Shown here piece by piece: positions 44,486 to 53,756 of a stretch of DNA of 64,000 nt (position 1 is the stretch's first letter; the number at the start of each line of letters is the position of its first letter). The stretch is from Micromonospora sp. BL4 (lineage in GTDB: Bacteria > Actinomycetota > Actinomycetes > Mycobacteriales > Micromonosporaceae), in contig NZ_RCVJ01000125.1 in the NCBI RefSeq assembly GCF_003667505.1, positions 62,001 to 126,000 of the forward strand, in the 5' to 3' direction. A model generated the notes under the pieces. It was not told where the DNA came from. It searched no databases and worked only from the letters and a program-made list of their open reading frames with translations. The translations under genes and the position numbers were made by a program.

Positions 44486-44493
44486 CCGTGTCG

Positions 44494-44539
44494 GGAAGGG
44501 CCCCTTCACCCGCATCAGGTGGGCAGAAGGGGCCCTTCC
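44494..44539 (+). terminator. 14-bp hairpin between kdpC and kdpD
   Basis: Arms 44494-44507 and 44526-44539 are perfect complements around an 18-nt loop, followed by TTTC. It probably attenuates transcription from the structural genes into kdpDE. The GAAGGGGCCCTTCC arm resembles a palindrome I recall as frequent in Micromonospora genomes. Confidence 0.7.
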
Positions 44540-44550
44540 TTTCAGAGAGG

Positions 44551-47112
44551 ATGGTTCCCGTGGCACGCGGAGAACTGCGCATCTATCTCGGGGCCGCTCC
44601 CGGCGTCGGCAAGACGTACACCATGTTGGAGGAGGCGCGGCGGCGGGCCGCGCGCGGCACCGACGTGGTGATCGGCTTCGTGGAGACCCACGGCCGCCAG
44701 CACACCGCGGCCATGGTCGGCGACCTGGAGCAGGTCCCGCGCCGCACGATGAGCTACCGGGGCGCCGAGTTCACCGAGATGGACCTCGACGCCGTGCTGG
44801 CCCGCCGGCCGGAGATCGCGGTGGTGGACGAGCTGGCCCACACCAACGTGCCCGGTTCCCGGCACGACAAGCGCTGGCAGGACATTCAGGAGCTGCTCGA
44901 CGCGGGAATCGACGTGCTGTCCACGGTCAACGTGCAGCACCTGGAATCGGTCAACGACGTCGTCGCCCAGATCACCGGCACCACCCAGCGGGAGACCGTG
45001 CCGGACGAGATCGTCCGCGCCGCCGAGCAGGTCGAGCTGGTCGACATGACCCCCGAGGCGCTGCGTCGGCGGATGGCGCACGGCAACATCTACCGCCCCG
45101 ACAAGATCGATGCGGCGCTGGGCAACTACTTCCGGGTCGGCAACCTCACCGCGCTGCGCGAACTGGCGTTGCTCTGGCTCGCGGACAAGGTCGACGAGCA
45201 ACTCGACCGGTACCGCAGCCAGCAGGGCATCGAGGCCACCTGGGAGGCCCGGGAACGCGTCGTGGTGGCGTTGACCGGCGGCCCGGAGGGCGAGACGCTG
45301 ATCCGCCGTGCGGCGCGGGTCGCGGCCCGCAGCAAGGGCGCCGACCTGCTCGCCGTGCACGTGGCCCGCAGCGACGGCCTCGCCGGCGCCGACCCGGCCC
45401 AGCTGGCCCGCCAGCGGGTGCTGGTGGAGAGCCTCGGCGGCACCTACCACCAGGTGCTCGGCACCGACGTGCCGGCGGCGTTGCTGGACTTCGCCCGTGG
45501 CGTGAACGCCACCCAGTTGGTGCTCGGCGCCAGCCGGCGGGGCCGCTTCGCGCAACTGTTCGCCCGCGGCGTCGGCGTGACCACCACCGCGCTCTCCGGC
45601 TCGATCGACGTGCACCTGGTCACCCACACCGAGGCCGGTAGGGGACGCCGGGCGGGGGCCGTGCCGGCGGCGCTGTCCCGGCGGCGCCGGTTGCTCGGCT
45701 TCGCCCTGGCCGTGTTCGGCATGCCACTGCTCACCCTGCTGCTGAGGACGCTGCCCGACCTGACGCTGACCAACGACATCCTGCTCTTCCTCACCGGGGT
45801 CGTCGGGGTCGCGCTGGTCGGCGGGCTGTGGCCGGCCCTGGTCGCCGCGCTCGGCGGTTCGCTGCTGCTGAACTGGTTCTTCACCCCGCCCTACCGCACG
45901 CTGACCATCGCCGAGGCGGACAACCTGCTCGCCCTGGCCGTCTTCGTCGGCGTCGCGCTGGCGGTGAGCTGGATCGTCGACGTGGCCGCCCGGCGGACCC
46001 GCGAGGCGGCGCGGGCCGCCGCCGACGCGCAGACCCTCGCCGCCGTGGCCGGCGGCGTGCTGCGCGGCGAACGTCCGCTGCCCGCGCTGCTGGACCAGCT
46101 CCGGGAGACCTTCGGGCTGCGCGCGGTGAGCGTGCTGGAGCTGGCCGAGGAGGCCAGCGGACGGCCGGGGCGGGCCCGCGAGGAGCACGCCTGGCGCGTG
46201 GTCGCCAGCGTCGGCGAGCGGCCCGCCTGCACACCCGACGAGGGCGAGACGGCGGTACCGGTCGACGAGCGGATCACCGTCGTGCTCAGCGGCCGGCGGC
46301 TGGAGGCGGCCGACCGGCGGATCGTCGAGGCGTTCGCCGCGCAGGCCGCCCTCGCGCTGCGCCAGGAGCGGCTGGCTGAGGAGGCGGCCACCGCCCGACC
46401 CCTCGCCGCGGCGGACCGGATGCGCACCGCGCTGCTCGCCGCGGTGAGCCACGACCTGCGTACCCCGTTGGCCTCGGCGAAGGCGGCGGTGACCAGCCTG
46501 CGCAGCCCCGACATCGAGTTCGACGAGAGCGACCGCGAGGAGCTGCTGGAGACCGCCGAGGAGTCGCTGGACCGGCTCGCCCGGTTGGTCGGGAATCTGC
46601 TCGACATGAGCCGGCTCCAGGCCGGCGTTCTCGGCATCACGCCGACCGCGATCGGCCTGGAGGACGCCGTACCCCGGGCGCTGGACGAACTCGGCCCGCC
46701 CGCCGCGGCCGTCGGCACCGACATCCCGCCCGACCTGCCGGCGGCCACCGCCGACCCCGGCCTGCTGGAACGGGTGCTGGTCAACGTCATCGCGAACGCG
46801 CTGCGGTACAGCCCGCCCGGACAGCCGCCCACCGTCACCGCGAGCGCACACGCCGGCCAGGTGGAGCTGCGGATCATCGACCGTGGTCCGGGCATCCCGG
46901 AGGACCAGTGGGAGCACGTCTTCCTGCCGTTCCAGCGCCTCGGTGACCGGGACAACCAGACCGGCGTCGGCCTCGGGCTCGCCCTGTCCCGGGGTCTCGC
47001 CGAGGCGATGGGTGGCAGCATCAGCCCCGAGACCACGCCCGGCGGCGGGCTCACGATGGTGCTGCGGCTGCCCGCCGCCGCGCAGACCAGCTCGGAGGGG
47101 CCACCGGAATGA
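44551..47112 (+). CDS. kdpD: Sensor histidine kinase KdpD
   Basis: The K+/turgor sensor kinase, 853 residues. The N-terminal KdpD domain has a Walker A (GAAPGVGKT, residues about 13-21) and DELAHTN. A universal-stress-protein domain follows (about 230-360), then four membrane helices (about 385-490, DUF4118), a GAF-like domain, the HisKA motif SHDLRTPLA with the phosphorylated His, and an ATPase domain ending in GLGLALSRGL. The Walker A suggests cytosolic regulation, and in other bacteria the USP domain binds c-di-AMP. ATG at 44551 follows AGAGAGG. It overlaps kdpE. Confidence 0.95.
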   Translation: MVPVARGELRIYLGAAPGVGKTYTMLEEARRRAARGTDVVIGFVETHGRQHTAAMVGDLEQVPRRTMSYRGAEFTEMDLDAVLARRPEIAVVDELAHTNVPGSRHDKRWQDIQELLDAGIDVLSTVNVQHLESVNDVVAQITGTTQRETVPDEIVRAAEQVELVDMTPEALRRRMAHGNIYRPDKIDAALGNYFRVGNLTALRELALLWLADKVDEQLDRYRSQQGIEATWEARERVVVALTGGPEGETLIRRAARVAARSKGADLLAVHVARSDGLAGADPAQLARQRVLVESLGGTYHQVLGTDVPAALLDFARGVNATQLVLGASRRGRFAQLFARGVGVTTTALSGSIDVHLVTHTEAGRGRRAGAVPAALSRRRRLLGFALAVFGMPLLTLLLRTLPDLTLTNDILLFLTGVVGVALVGGLWPALVAALGGSLLLNWFFTPPYRTLTIAEADNLLALAVFVGVALAVSWIVDVAARRTREAARAAADAQTLAAVAGGVLRGERPLPALLDQLRETFGLRAVSVLELAEEASGRPGRAREEHAWRVVASVGERPACTPDEGETAVPVDERITVVLSGRRLEAADRRIVEAFAAQAALALRQERLAEEAATARPLAAADRMRTALLAAVSHDLRTPLASAKAAVTSLRSPDIEFDESDREELLETAEESLDRLARLVGNLLDMSRLQAGVLGITPTAIGLEDAVPRALDELGPPAAAVGTDIPPDLPAATADPGLLERVLVNVIANALRYSPPGQPPTVTASAHAGQVELRIIDRGPGIPEDQWEHVFLPFQRLGDRDNQTGVGLGLALSRGLAEAMGGSISPETTPGGGLTMVLRLPAAAQTSSEGPPE

Positions 47113-47789
47113 CGCGCATCCTGGTCGTCGACGACGAACCGCAGATCCTGCGGGCGCTGCGGATCAACCTGCGCGCCCGCCGGTACGACGTGGACATCGC
47201 CGGCACCGGGGCGGCCGCGCTGAAGGCTGCCGCCAGCCACCCGCCCGACCTGGTGGTGCTCGACCTCGGGTTGCCCGACATCGACGGGGTCGAGGTGATC
47301 CGCGGCCTGCGCGGCTGGACCACCGTGCCGATCATCGTGCTCTCCGGAAGGGCGGGCAGCGAGGACAAGGTCGCCGCGCTCGACGCCGGCGCGGACGACT
47401 ACGTCACCAAGCCGTTCGGGGTGGAGGAGCTGCTGGCCCGCATCCGCGCGGTGACCCGGCGACTCGGCGCGTCCAGCGAGGCGGTGCCCGCGCTGCGGAT
47501 CGGGCAACACACCGTCGACCTCGCCGACCACCGCGTCTGGCGGGACGACGACACCGAGGTCAAGCTGACCCCCACTCAGTGGAGCGTGCTGGAGAAGCTG
47601 CTGCGCCACCCCGGCAAGCTGGTCAGCCAGCGCCAGCTGCTCCACGACGTGTGGGGGCCGGAGTACCAGAACGAGACCAACTACCTGCGGCAGTACCTGG
47701 CCCAGCTGCGGCGCAAGCTGGAGGACGACCCGGCCCGACCCCGGCACCTCATCACCGAGCCGGGGATGGGCTACCGCTACCGCCCCTGA
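47109..47789 (+). CDS. kdpE: Response regulator KdpE
   Basis: A 226-residue OmpR/PhoB-type response regulator. The receiver has acidic residues Asp8 and Asp9, phosphorylated Asp52 in LVVLDLGLPD and Lys in DYVTKPF. The C-terminal winged helix carries LTPTQWSVLEKLLRHPGKLVSQRQLLHDVWG. The ATG overlaps the kdpD stop (ATGA). Its last 13 bp overlap the end of the opposite-strand gene. Confidence 0.96.
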   Translation: MTRILVVDDEPQILRALRINLRARRYDVDIAGTGAAALKAAASHPPDLVVLDLGLPDIDGVEVIRGLRGWTTVPIIVLSGRAGSEDKVAALDAGADDYVTKPFGVEELLARIRAVTRRLGASSEAVPALRIGQHTVDLADHRVWRDDDTEVKLTPTQWSVLEKLLRHPGKLVSQRQLLHDVWGPEYQNETNYLRQYLAQLRRKLEDDPARPRHLITEPGMGYRYRP

Positions 47790-48208
47790 CCGGCGCCCGC
47801 TGCGGTGCCCACCGGGACCGGATCGGCAGCGGGCCGTGGGTCGACGGGGCGTCCCGGTCCCCGGGCCGGCACGGTCGGCGCGGCCCGGTCGCCGAAGGAC
47901 GGGTCGAGCGGCGGCGCCACCAGCAGCGGGTCGACCTGGATCCGGTCGATTCCGAGCGGGCGCAGCATGCCGCGCAGGGCGGACTCGCACAGCTCTTCCC
48001 ACGCCTGGTCCGCGCCCATCGCGGCGACCAGCAGCTCCGGCCGGGTGAAGGCGATGCCCACCCGCTGACCCTGTGGTGACCGGCCGGTCCGTACGGTCCC
48101 CACCGGCCGTCCCGGCAGCTCACGCACCGGAACGGCGTAGATTATCGGGGCCTCGTCCATGGTCGGGGCGATCCTTTCCATTCGTGCCGCCGCTCCGGCG
48201 GCGGTCAT
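47777..48208 (-). CDS. SseB-like (SAV_915 type) protein
   Basis: About 143 residues from the ATG at 48208, which overlaps the universal stress gene stop (ATGA). The core IIYAVPVREL, GIAFTRPELLVAAMG and IDRIQVDPLLVAP resembles SAV_915/SseB-like proteins of actinomycetes, which have no defined activity. The C-terminal 35 residues are Pro/Arg/Ala-rich and look disordered. An ATG at 48160 is an alternative start giving the more family-like N-terminus. Confidence 0.7.
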   Translation of the reverse strand: MTAAGAAARMERIAPTMDEAPIIYAVPVRELPGRPVGTVRTGRSPQGQRVGIAFTRPELLVAAMGADQAWEELCESALRGMLRPLGIDRIQVDPLLVAPPLDPSFGDRAAPTVPARGPGRPVDPRPAADPVPVGTAAGAGQGR

Positions 48209-48708
48209 CGGCTGAACCGTTCAAGGTCGCGGACGAAGCGGCGGATCGTCGCGGCCCGGGCCCAGGACGGCGCGGGCACCGTGACGACCGGCACGGCCGC
48301 CCGCGTGACGCAGTACCGGGTGACGTGACCGCGCGACCCGCCGAACCGACCGCGTTCCGGGCTGCCGACGACGAGCAGGTCGGACTCCCGGTGCGCGTGG
48401 TCGACGAGCACCTGCCCGGCGTAGCCCTGCGTCGCCACGAGCCGCACCGGCAGGTCCGGCGGCAGTCCCCCGAGCGCCGCGTCGAAGACTCCCCGCAGGT
48501 AGGCCAGGGCCGCCCGGTCACACTCGTCCTGCCAGCGCCAGGTCAGCGTGCCGGGCCGCCATGTCGGCGCGAAGACCCAGGCCCGTACGGCGTCCAGCTG
48601 CGCTCCGTCGCGTCGGGCCAGCTGCACCGCCCGGCGCAGCGCCTGCATCCCGGCGAAGGACCGGTCGACTCCCACCACGACGCGTGGGGTGGTGCGGGGG
48701 TTGCTCAT
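48205..48708 (-). CDS. Universal stress protein (UspA family)
   Basis: A 167-residue single-domain Usp. VVVGVDRSFAG starts the fold, and the ATP-binding motif appears as VVGSPERGRFGGSRGHVTRYCV (the G-2x-G-9x-G-S/T pattern). It is coupled to both neighbours by 4-bp ATGA overlaps. Its position against kdpDE, whose sensor also carries a Usp domain, suggests shared stress input, though no direct link is shown. Confidence 0.9.
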   Translation of the reverse strand: MSNPRTTPRVVVGVDRSFAGMQALRRAVQLARRDGAQLDAVRAWVFAPTWRPGTLTWRWQDECDRAALAYLRGVFDAALGGLPPDLPVRLVATQGYAGQVLVDHAHRESDLLVVGSPERGRFGGSRGHVTRYCVTRAAVPVVTVPAPSWARAATIRRFVRDLERFSR

Positions 48709-49151
48709 GCTGCGGGCACGGCCCAGGCCGGCGCGTTCGGTGTGGTCTCCGGCTCGGCCGGCGCCAGGTCGAGCGCACGGAGGATGAAGTGCGCCACCAC
48801 CACCTCCACACCGGCGCGGCGGCGCAGGTCGGCCACGGCACGGTGCAACACGGTCATGCTGTCGGCGGAGAGCCGCACCACGGCGTCGACGTCGGCCGCG
48901 ATCCACCAGGCGTCGACGGCGCACGGCTCGTGCCGCAGGTACTCCACCAGGTGACTGCCGGGGGCGGACGGGCCGAGCCGGACGCTGACCAGCGCCTCGT
49001 GCCGCCGTTCGGGCTCGCCCGGCCCGGTCGTGGGAGGTTCCGCCAGGTGGCCGGGGCGGCCATCGGGTGGCGCGTCGTCCCACGCCGCCGGTGCCGGGGT
49101 GCCGGTCGGCAGGTGTCCCCGTTCCCAGCGCGTCATCCGCCAAGGACTCAT
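48705..49151 (-). CDS. Stand-alone Lrp/AsnC ligand-binding (RAM)-like protein
   Basis: About 148 residues. The N-terminal 65 residues are Pro/Gly-rich with no helix-turn-helix. The rest (ALVSVRLGPSAPGSHLVEYL, then AWWIAADVDAVVRLSADSMTVLHRAVADLRRRAGVEVVVAHFILR) has the beta-alpha-beta-beta-alpha-beta pattern of the AsnC ligand-binding domain. Such proteins can form oligomers without DNA binding. It is first in a three-gene coupled unit with the Usp and SseB-like genes. Confidence 0.65.
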   Translation of the reverse strand: MSPWRMTRWERGHLPTGTPAPAAWDDAPPDGRPGHLAEPPTTGPGEPERRHEALVSVRLGPSAPGSHLVEYLRHEPCAVDAWWIAADVDAVVRLSADSMTVLHRAVADLRRRAGVEVVVAHFILRALDLAPAEPETTPNAPAWAVPAA

Positions 49152-49316
49152 GGACCCATCGTCACCACCCGGCGGCGACGGACGGCCTGTCGATACGCCG
49201 TTCTGACGGGACACCGCCAAACGTTGACGCCCCGTTCACGCCGACTGCCGGTGGGGCGACCGGGCGCGACGAGTAGCGTTCGTGACGGACCAATGATTTG
49301 CGTACGAGGAGGACCG

Positions 49317-50072
49317 GTGCAGACGACGACCGTGGACATCGTGACCGACGACGGAGTCGCGGACGCATGCCTCACCCGTCCGGACGGCGACGGTCCGTTT
49401 CCGGCGGTGCTGCTGTTCCAGGACGCGTTCGGCCCGCGTCCACGCCTGGTGGAGATTGCGGAGCGGATCGCGGCCCGGGGATACCTGGTGCTGACGCCCC
49501 ACCTGTTCCACCGGGCCGGCCGTGCGCCGCTGTTCGACCTGTCCCGCCTCGGCGAGGCGGACCAGCGCGGCGCGATCCTGGAGAAGATCATGCCGCTGGT
49601 CGGTGCGCTGACCGCCGACGTGATCAGCCGGGACACCGCCGCGTACCTCGACTTCCTGGCGGCCCGCGACGACGTGCGGCCGGGCCCCGTGGCGATCACC
49701 GGCTACTGCATGGGCGGCACGAACGCGCTGCGGGCCATCGAGGCGCACCCGGACCGGATCGCCGCGGCGGCGAGCTTCCACGGCGGACGGATCGTCACCG
49801 AGGCGCCGGACAGCCCGCACCTGGGCGTCGGCTCGATCAACGGCGAGGTGTACTTCGGGCACGCCGACGAGGACCAGTCGATGACGCCCGCGCAGATCGC
49901 CACGCTGGAGAAGGCACTCGACGCCGCGGGCGTCCGGTACGGCTCCGAGGTGTACGAGGGCGCACACCACGGCTACACCATGTCCGACACCGCGGCCTAC
50001 GACGAGCAGGCCACCGAACGCCACTGGGCCGCCCTGTTCGACCTGCTGGACCGCACCCTGCCCACCCGCTGA
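49317..50072 (+). CDS. Dienelactone hydrolase family protein
   Basis: A 251-residue alpha/beta-hydrolase. The nucleophile is Cys in GYCMGG (about residue 137), as in dienelactone hydrolase, with Asp in HADED and His in GAHHGYT. The natural substrate is unknown; many family members act on esters other than dienelactone. The GTG at 49317 follows a strong GAGGAGG site. Confidence 0.9.
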   Translation: MQTTTVDIVTDDGVADACLTRPDGDGPFPAVLLFQDAFGPRPRLVEIAERIAARGYLVLTPHLFHRAGRAPLFDLSRLGEADQRGAILEKIMPLVGALTADVISRDTAAYLDFLAARDDVRPGPVAITGYCMGGTNALRAIEAHPDRIAAAASFHGGRIVTEAPDSPHLGVGSINGEVYFGHADEDQSMTPAQIATLEKALDAAGVRYGSEVYEGAHHGYTMSDTAAYDEQATERHWAALFDLLDRTLPTR

Positions 50073-50103
50073 CCACCGGCGGGCGGTACTCGTCGGGCAC
50101 GGA

Positions 50104-50631
50104 TCAGCCGAAGCCGCCCGAGGCGCCGGAATCGTCGCGGGACCGGCCGGGTATGCGGGTGGTGACACTGAACTGGCCGTCGGGTTCCATCCGCATCTCG
50201 CGGACCTCGGCGAGGTCGGTGACGCCCTGCTTGCGCAGCAGGGTGTACAGCTCCTCGTCGGTGATCAGCTCCCGACGCATGTTCGCGCGCAGGATCCGTC
50301 CGTCCCGCACCAGCACCAGCGAGCCCGGCCGGATCAGCCGGGCGGCGGCGGGCCACCGGTAGGCGACGGCGTTCAGCAGGTACGACCAACCGATGATCAC
50401 GGCGACCAGCAGCACCCCGTCGGTGATCGAGTTGTAGCCGCCCGACAGGCCGTTCTGCGCCGCGTCGGCGAGCAGCACGATCACCAGCAGGTCGGTGACG
50501 CCGGTGGTGCCGCTCTCCCGTTTGAGGATGACCCGCAGCAGCGTGAACAGCGCGAGGTACATGACGCTGCCCCGGACCACGATCTCCAACAGTGGAGTGT
50601 CCGGGACGAACAGCTCTGACCAGTCGGCCAC
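50104..50631 (-). CDS. DUF421 membrane protein
   Basis: A 175-residue YetF-like protein. Two to three membrane helices (about residues 15-90) are followed by a cytosolic DUF421 domain with IRPGSLVLVRDGRILRANMRRELITDEEL and LRKQGVTDLAEVREMRME, the family signature. Function is unknown. The GTG start at 50631 gives the family N-terminus. It is convergent with the dienelactone hydrolase gene. Confidence 0.9.
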   Translation of the reverse strand: MADWSELFVPDTPLLEIVVRGSVMYLALFTLLRVILKRESGTTGVTDLLVIVLLADAAQNGLSGGYNSITDGVLLVAVIIGWSYLLNAVAYRWPAAARLIRPGSLVLVRDGRILRANMRRELITDEELYTLLRKQGVTDLAEVREMRMEPDGQFSVTTRIPGRSRDDSGASGGFG

Positions 50632-50704
50632 CTGACGGGCTACCCCCCGGTCGCCCCCGCCATGCCTGCCGGCCGCGCGATCGAGGGGAATCAGCTCGCG
50701 GCGG

Positions 50705-51808
50705 TCAGCGGCGCAGGAGCACCGGCCCGGCGTCGATCCGGGTGCGGAACAGCGCGTACGGCCGGCGCCGCAGGTCCTGGCCCCGCTGGTACTGCGGTTG
50801 CCGGTGGAGCTGGTTGGCGGTCACGTAGAGGTAGCCGTCGGTGGCCACCGACATGGTGTCCGGCCAGAGCAGTCGAGGGTCGTGGACCAGGGTCTCGTAC
50901 TCGCCGTCCGGCCGCCGGCGCAGCACCGCGTTGTGCTCGTAGGAGGTGAGGTAGAGCCGCCCGGCGTCGTCGGACTCCAGCCCGTCCGACGCGGTGCCCT
51001 TGTCGCCCTCATCGACGACCGTCGCCGCAACCGCCTCCTGGGTGACGCCCGGGTCGGCCAGCGCCTCGGTCGCCACGCTGTACCAGCGGCGGGACGCCAG
51101 CGGGCAGTAGTGCAGCCGGGTGCCGTCGGCCGAGATGGCGATGCCGTCGGCGCCCATGGACACCGGTTTCGGCGGCCCGTCCGCCGGCCGTTCGAGCAAC
51201 GGCCGGCCCTCGACCACCGGGCGGAACGTCGTCAGCGGCTCCGCCTTCGTGGACGGGTGGTCGTGCAGCCGCCGCCAGGATGCCCCGCTGGCCAGGTCCA
51301 CCACGATGATCGCGTTGGGGCCGGAGGCCGCCGAGTCAGTGATGTACGCGACCCCCGCCTCGCCCCGCCGCAGGTCGAAGCGGACGTCGTTGAGGTACGT
51401 CGTGGGCAGCGCCACGTCCGGCGGGAACGTGATCACCTGCGCCACCGTGTCGGTGTCCAGGTCGACCCGGACCAGCTTCGGCCCGCCGGGCTTCGTCGGC
51501 TGGAACATCGGGCTGCCGGTGTCCAGCACCCAGAGCCGGTCGGCCGGGTCCACCACGATGCTCTGCACCGAGATGAACGCGCCCGCGTCGTCGTCGCCGG
51601 ACGGGTCGTTCCACGGCTGGTCGGGGTAGGGCATCTCCCGGCCGTCGCGCAGCTCGACGACGGTGGCCGGCACCTCGTCGCCCCACTTGGGGAAGTTGAC
51701 GAAGATCCGGCCCTGGTGCGAGACGCTCACCCCGGTCGGCATCGGGCCGGTGAAGGTGTGTACCAGCTCAAGCTCGCCGAGCGGCTCGTCGCCGACCGGC
51801 CCGTTCAT
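50705..51808 (-). CDS. Major royal jelly/yellow family propeller protein
   Basis: A 367-residue beta-propeller of the MRJP/yellow type. FPKWGDEVPATVVEL, LWVLDTGSPMF, TYLNDVRFDLR and TDSAASGPNAIIVVDL match the bacterial members, which are related in fold to SMP-30 lactonases. There is no signal peptide from the ATG at 51808, the residue with family-like context. It lies downstream of the galactonate operon on the same strand but has its own 100-bp leader, so its membership in that pathway is uncertain. Confidence 0.85.
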   Translation of the reverse strand: MNGPVGDEPLGELELVHTFTGPMPTGVSVSHQGRIFVNFPKWGDEVPATVVELRDGREMPYPDQPWNDPSGDDDAGAFISVQSIVVDPADRLWVLDTGSPMFQPTKPGGPKLVRVDLDTDTVAQVITFPPDVALPTTYLNDVRFDLRRGEAGVAYITDSAASGPNAIIVVDLASGASWRRLHDHPSTKAEPLTTFRPVVEGRPLLERPADGPPKPVSMGADGIAISADGTRLHYCPLASRRWYSVATEALADPGVTQEAVAATVVDEGDKGTASDGLESDDAGRLYLTSYEHNAVLRRRPDGEYETLVHDPRLLWPDTMSVATDGYLYVTANQLHRQPQYQRGQDLRRRPYALFRTRIDAGPVLLRR

Positions 51809-51907
51809 GACGCCCACCCCACGGATCTCATCGCCTCGCCCCCTGCCGGCCGGACACACGCCGGCCGCAGGTGGTCATTCCCGCCTCGGCGTCCGATATG
51901 CCTCCGG

Positions 51908-52780
51908 TCAGCCGGCGGCGAGCGCGGTGGGCAGGCCGGGGACGGGAACGTCCACCGCGAGCAACGCGCCGTCCACCGGCCCGGCCGGCGTGAGCCCGTA
52001 CCGGGCGGTGCCGATGAAGAGCCGGCGCAGGTCGGGGCCGCCCAGGCAGATGCCGGCCGGCTGGCTCGCCGGCAGCCGGATCTCCCGGTCCAGCGTGCCG
52101 TCCGGCCGGTAACGGCGTACCGCCGAGCCGCCCCAGAGCGCGACCCAGAGGTGGCCCGCCGCGTCGACCGTCATTCCGTCCGGGCCGCCCTCGTCGGCGG
52201 ACAGCCGTAGGAACGGCTCCCGCCCGTGCAGGGCCCCGGTACGCGGGTCGACGCGGAACCGGTCGACCTCGCCGCGCGGCGAGTCGGCCAGGTACATGGT
52301 GGTGCCGTCGGCGTCGAACGCCGGGCCGTTCGGCACGGCCAGCCCGGTCACCGCCGGCACCGGCGCCGCGCCGGGAGCGAGCCGGTACAGCGTGCCGCCA
52401 CCGGGCACCCCGGCGTACGTCATGCTGCCCGCCCAGAACCGGCCGTGCGGGTCGGCGACCGCGTCGTTCATCCGGGCCGGCTCGGGTCCGTCGGCGACCA
52501 GGTCGGCGACCGGCCGGGGGTCGCCGGTGGCGGGCAGCAGCGTGACGCCGGTCCCGGCGGCCGCCAGCCAGTCACCGGCGCCGCCGGCCATCGGGGCCAC
52601 CGCGCCCAGTGGGACATCCAACCGGCGCAGCTCCCGCAGTGGGCCCGGCTGGTCGCCACCGGTCTCCAGCAGCCGCCCGGCCAGCAGGTCGACCAGGACC
52701 AGCCGGTCGGCCACCCAGCGCAGCCCTTCACCCAGCTCCAACCGGTCCGCGCTCCACACGGTCGGTTCGGTCAGCTCCAT
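51908..52780 (-). CDS. SMP-30/gluconolactonase-like lactonase
   Basis: A 290-residue six-bladed propeller hydrolase. The metal-site residues are in LGEGLRW (Glu), RMNDAVADPHGRFWAGSM (Asn, Asp) and DEGGPDGMTVD (Asp). It hydrolyses sugar-1,4- or 1,5-lactones; in this operon galactonolactone is the expected substrate. ATG at 52780 follows GGAGGAG. It ends the galactonate operon. Confidence 0.9.
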   Translation of the reverse strand: MELTEPTVWSADRLELGEGLRWVADRLVLVDLLAGRLLETGGDQPGPLRELRRLDVPLGAVAPMAGGAGDWLAAAGTGVTLLPATGDPRPVADLVADGPEPARMNDAVADPHGRFWAGSMTYAGVPGGGTLYRLAPGAAPVPAVTGLAVPNGPAFDADGTTMYLADSPRGEVDRFRVDPRTGALHGREPFLRLSADEGGPDGMTVDAAGHLWVALWGGSAVRRYRPDGTLDREIRLPASQPAGICLGGPDLRRLFIGTARYGLTPAGPVDGALLAVDVPVPGLPTALAAG

Positions 52781-52823
52781 CTCGCTCCTCCAACGATGCA
52801 CCGGTGGCCTGTCGGCCCGGTGG

Positions 52824-53756
52824 TCAGCGCACGGTGCCGCCGGGCCCGTGGTCGAGCAGCGCCAGCTCCGACCGGTCGGGCAGGCCCTCCCAGTCGCCCC
52901 GGGTGGCCACCGCGAACGCGCCGGTGGTGACCGCCCGGTCCAGCCGTGCCGGCGCGTCGGCCCCGTCCAGCCAGCCGGAGAGGAGCCCGGCCACGAAGGC
53001 GTCGCCGGCGCCGACGGTGTCCACCACCGGCACCGTGCGGGCGGGCCGGTGCACCGTGCCGTCCGCGCTGTGGCTGGTCGCCCCGTCGGCGCCGTGCTTC
53101 ACCACGACCTCGGTCACGCCGGCCGCCCGCAGGTCCGCGACGGGGTCGGCGGCGTCGGTCAGCACGGCCAGCTCGTCGTCGGAGGCGACCACCAGGTCGA
53201 CCGACGGCAGCAGCGGCCGTAGCGCGGCACCGGCCTCGGCGACCGACCAGAGCCGGTGCCGGTGGTTGACGTCCAGGCAGACGGTGCTGCCCGCCGCGCG
53301 GGCTAGTCGTACCGCCTCCACGACGGCCTGGTACGGCTCGGCGCCCAGCGCGCAGGTGATGCCGGTGATGTGCAGCAGCCGGGGCGGCCGGTCGAAGGCG
53401 GGGGTGACGTCCGCGGAGCCCAGTCGGGACCCGGCCGAACCGGCGCGGTGGTAGGTGACCCGGTTGATGTCGGCGACCCGGGACTCGAAGAGGATCAGCC
53501 CGGTGGGCGCCGTCGGGTCGATCCTGGACCAGGTCAGGTCGACGCCCTCGGCGCGCAGCGTGCGGCGGACCAGTTCGCCGGGCTCGTCGGCGCCGGTGAC
53601 CCCGACCCAGGCGGCCCGGTGTCCGAGCCGGGCCAGGCCGATGGCGACGGTCGACTCGGAGCCGGCGACCGAGATGCCGGCGGTGCCGCCCAGCCGCAGC
53701 GGCCCGGTGGTGCGGAAGGCCGCCATCGTCTCGCCGAGGGTGAGCAGGTCGGTCAC
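52824..53756 (-). CDS. PfkB-family sugar acid kinase (2-keto-3-deoxygluconate/galactonate kinase)
   Basis: A 310-residue ribokinase-fold enzyme. The N-terminus LLTLGETMAAFRTTGPLRLGG and AGSESTVAIGLARLG, and the C-terminal DTVGAGDAFVAGLLSGW with catalytic Asp in GAGD, mark a KdgK-like member of PfkB. In this operon it should phosphorylate 2-keto-3-deoxygalactonate. The GTG at 53756 overlaps the aldolase stop (GTGA). Confidence 0.9.
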   Translation of the reverse strand: MTDLLTLGETMAAFRTTGPLRLGGTAGISVAGSESTVAIGLARLGHRAAWVGVTGADEPGELVRRTLRAEGVDLTWSRIDPTAPTGLILFESRVADINRVTYHRAGSAGSRLGSADVTPAFDRPPRLLHITGITCALGAEPYQAVVEAVRLARAAGSTVCLDVNHRHRLWSVAEAGAALRPLLPSVDLVVASDDELAVLTDAADPVADLRAAGVTEVVVKHGADGATSHSADGTVHRPARTVPVVDTVGAGDAFVAGLLSGWLDGADAPARLDRAVTTGAFAVATRGDWEGLPDRSELALLDHGPGGTVR

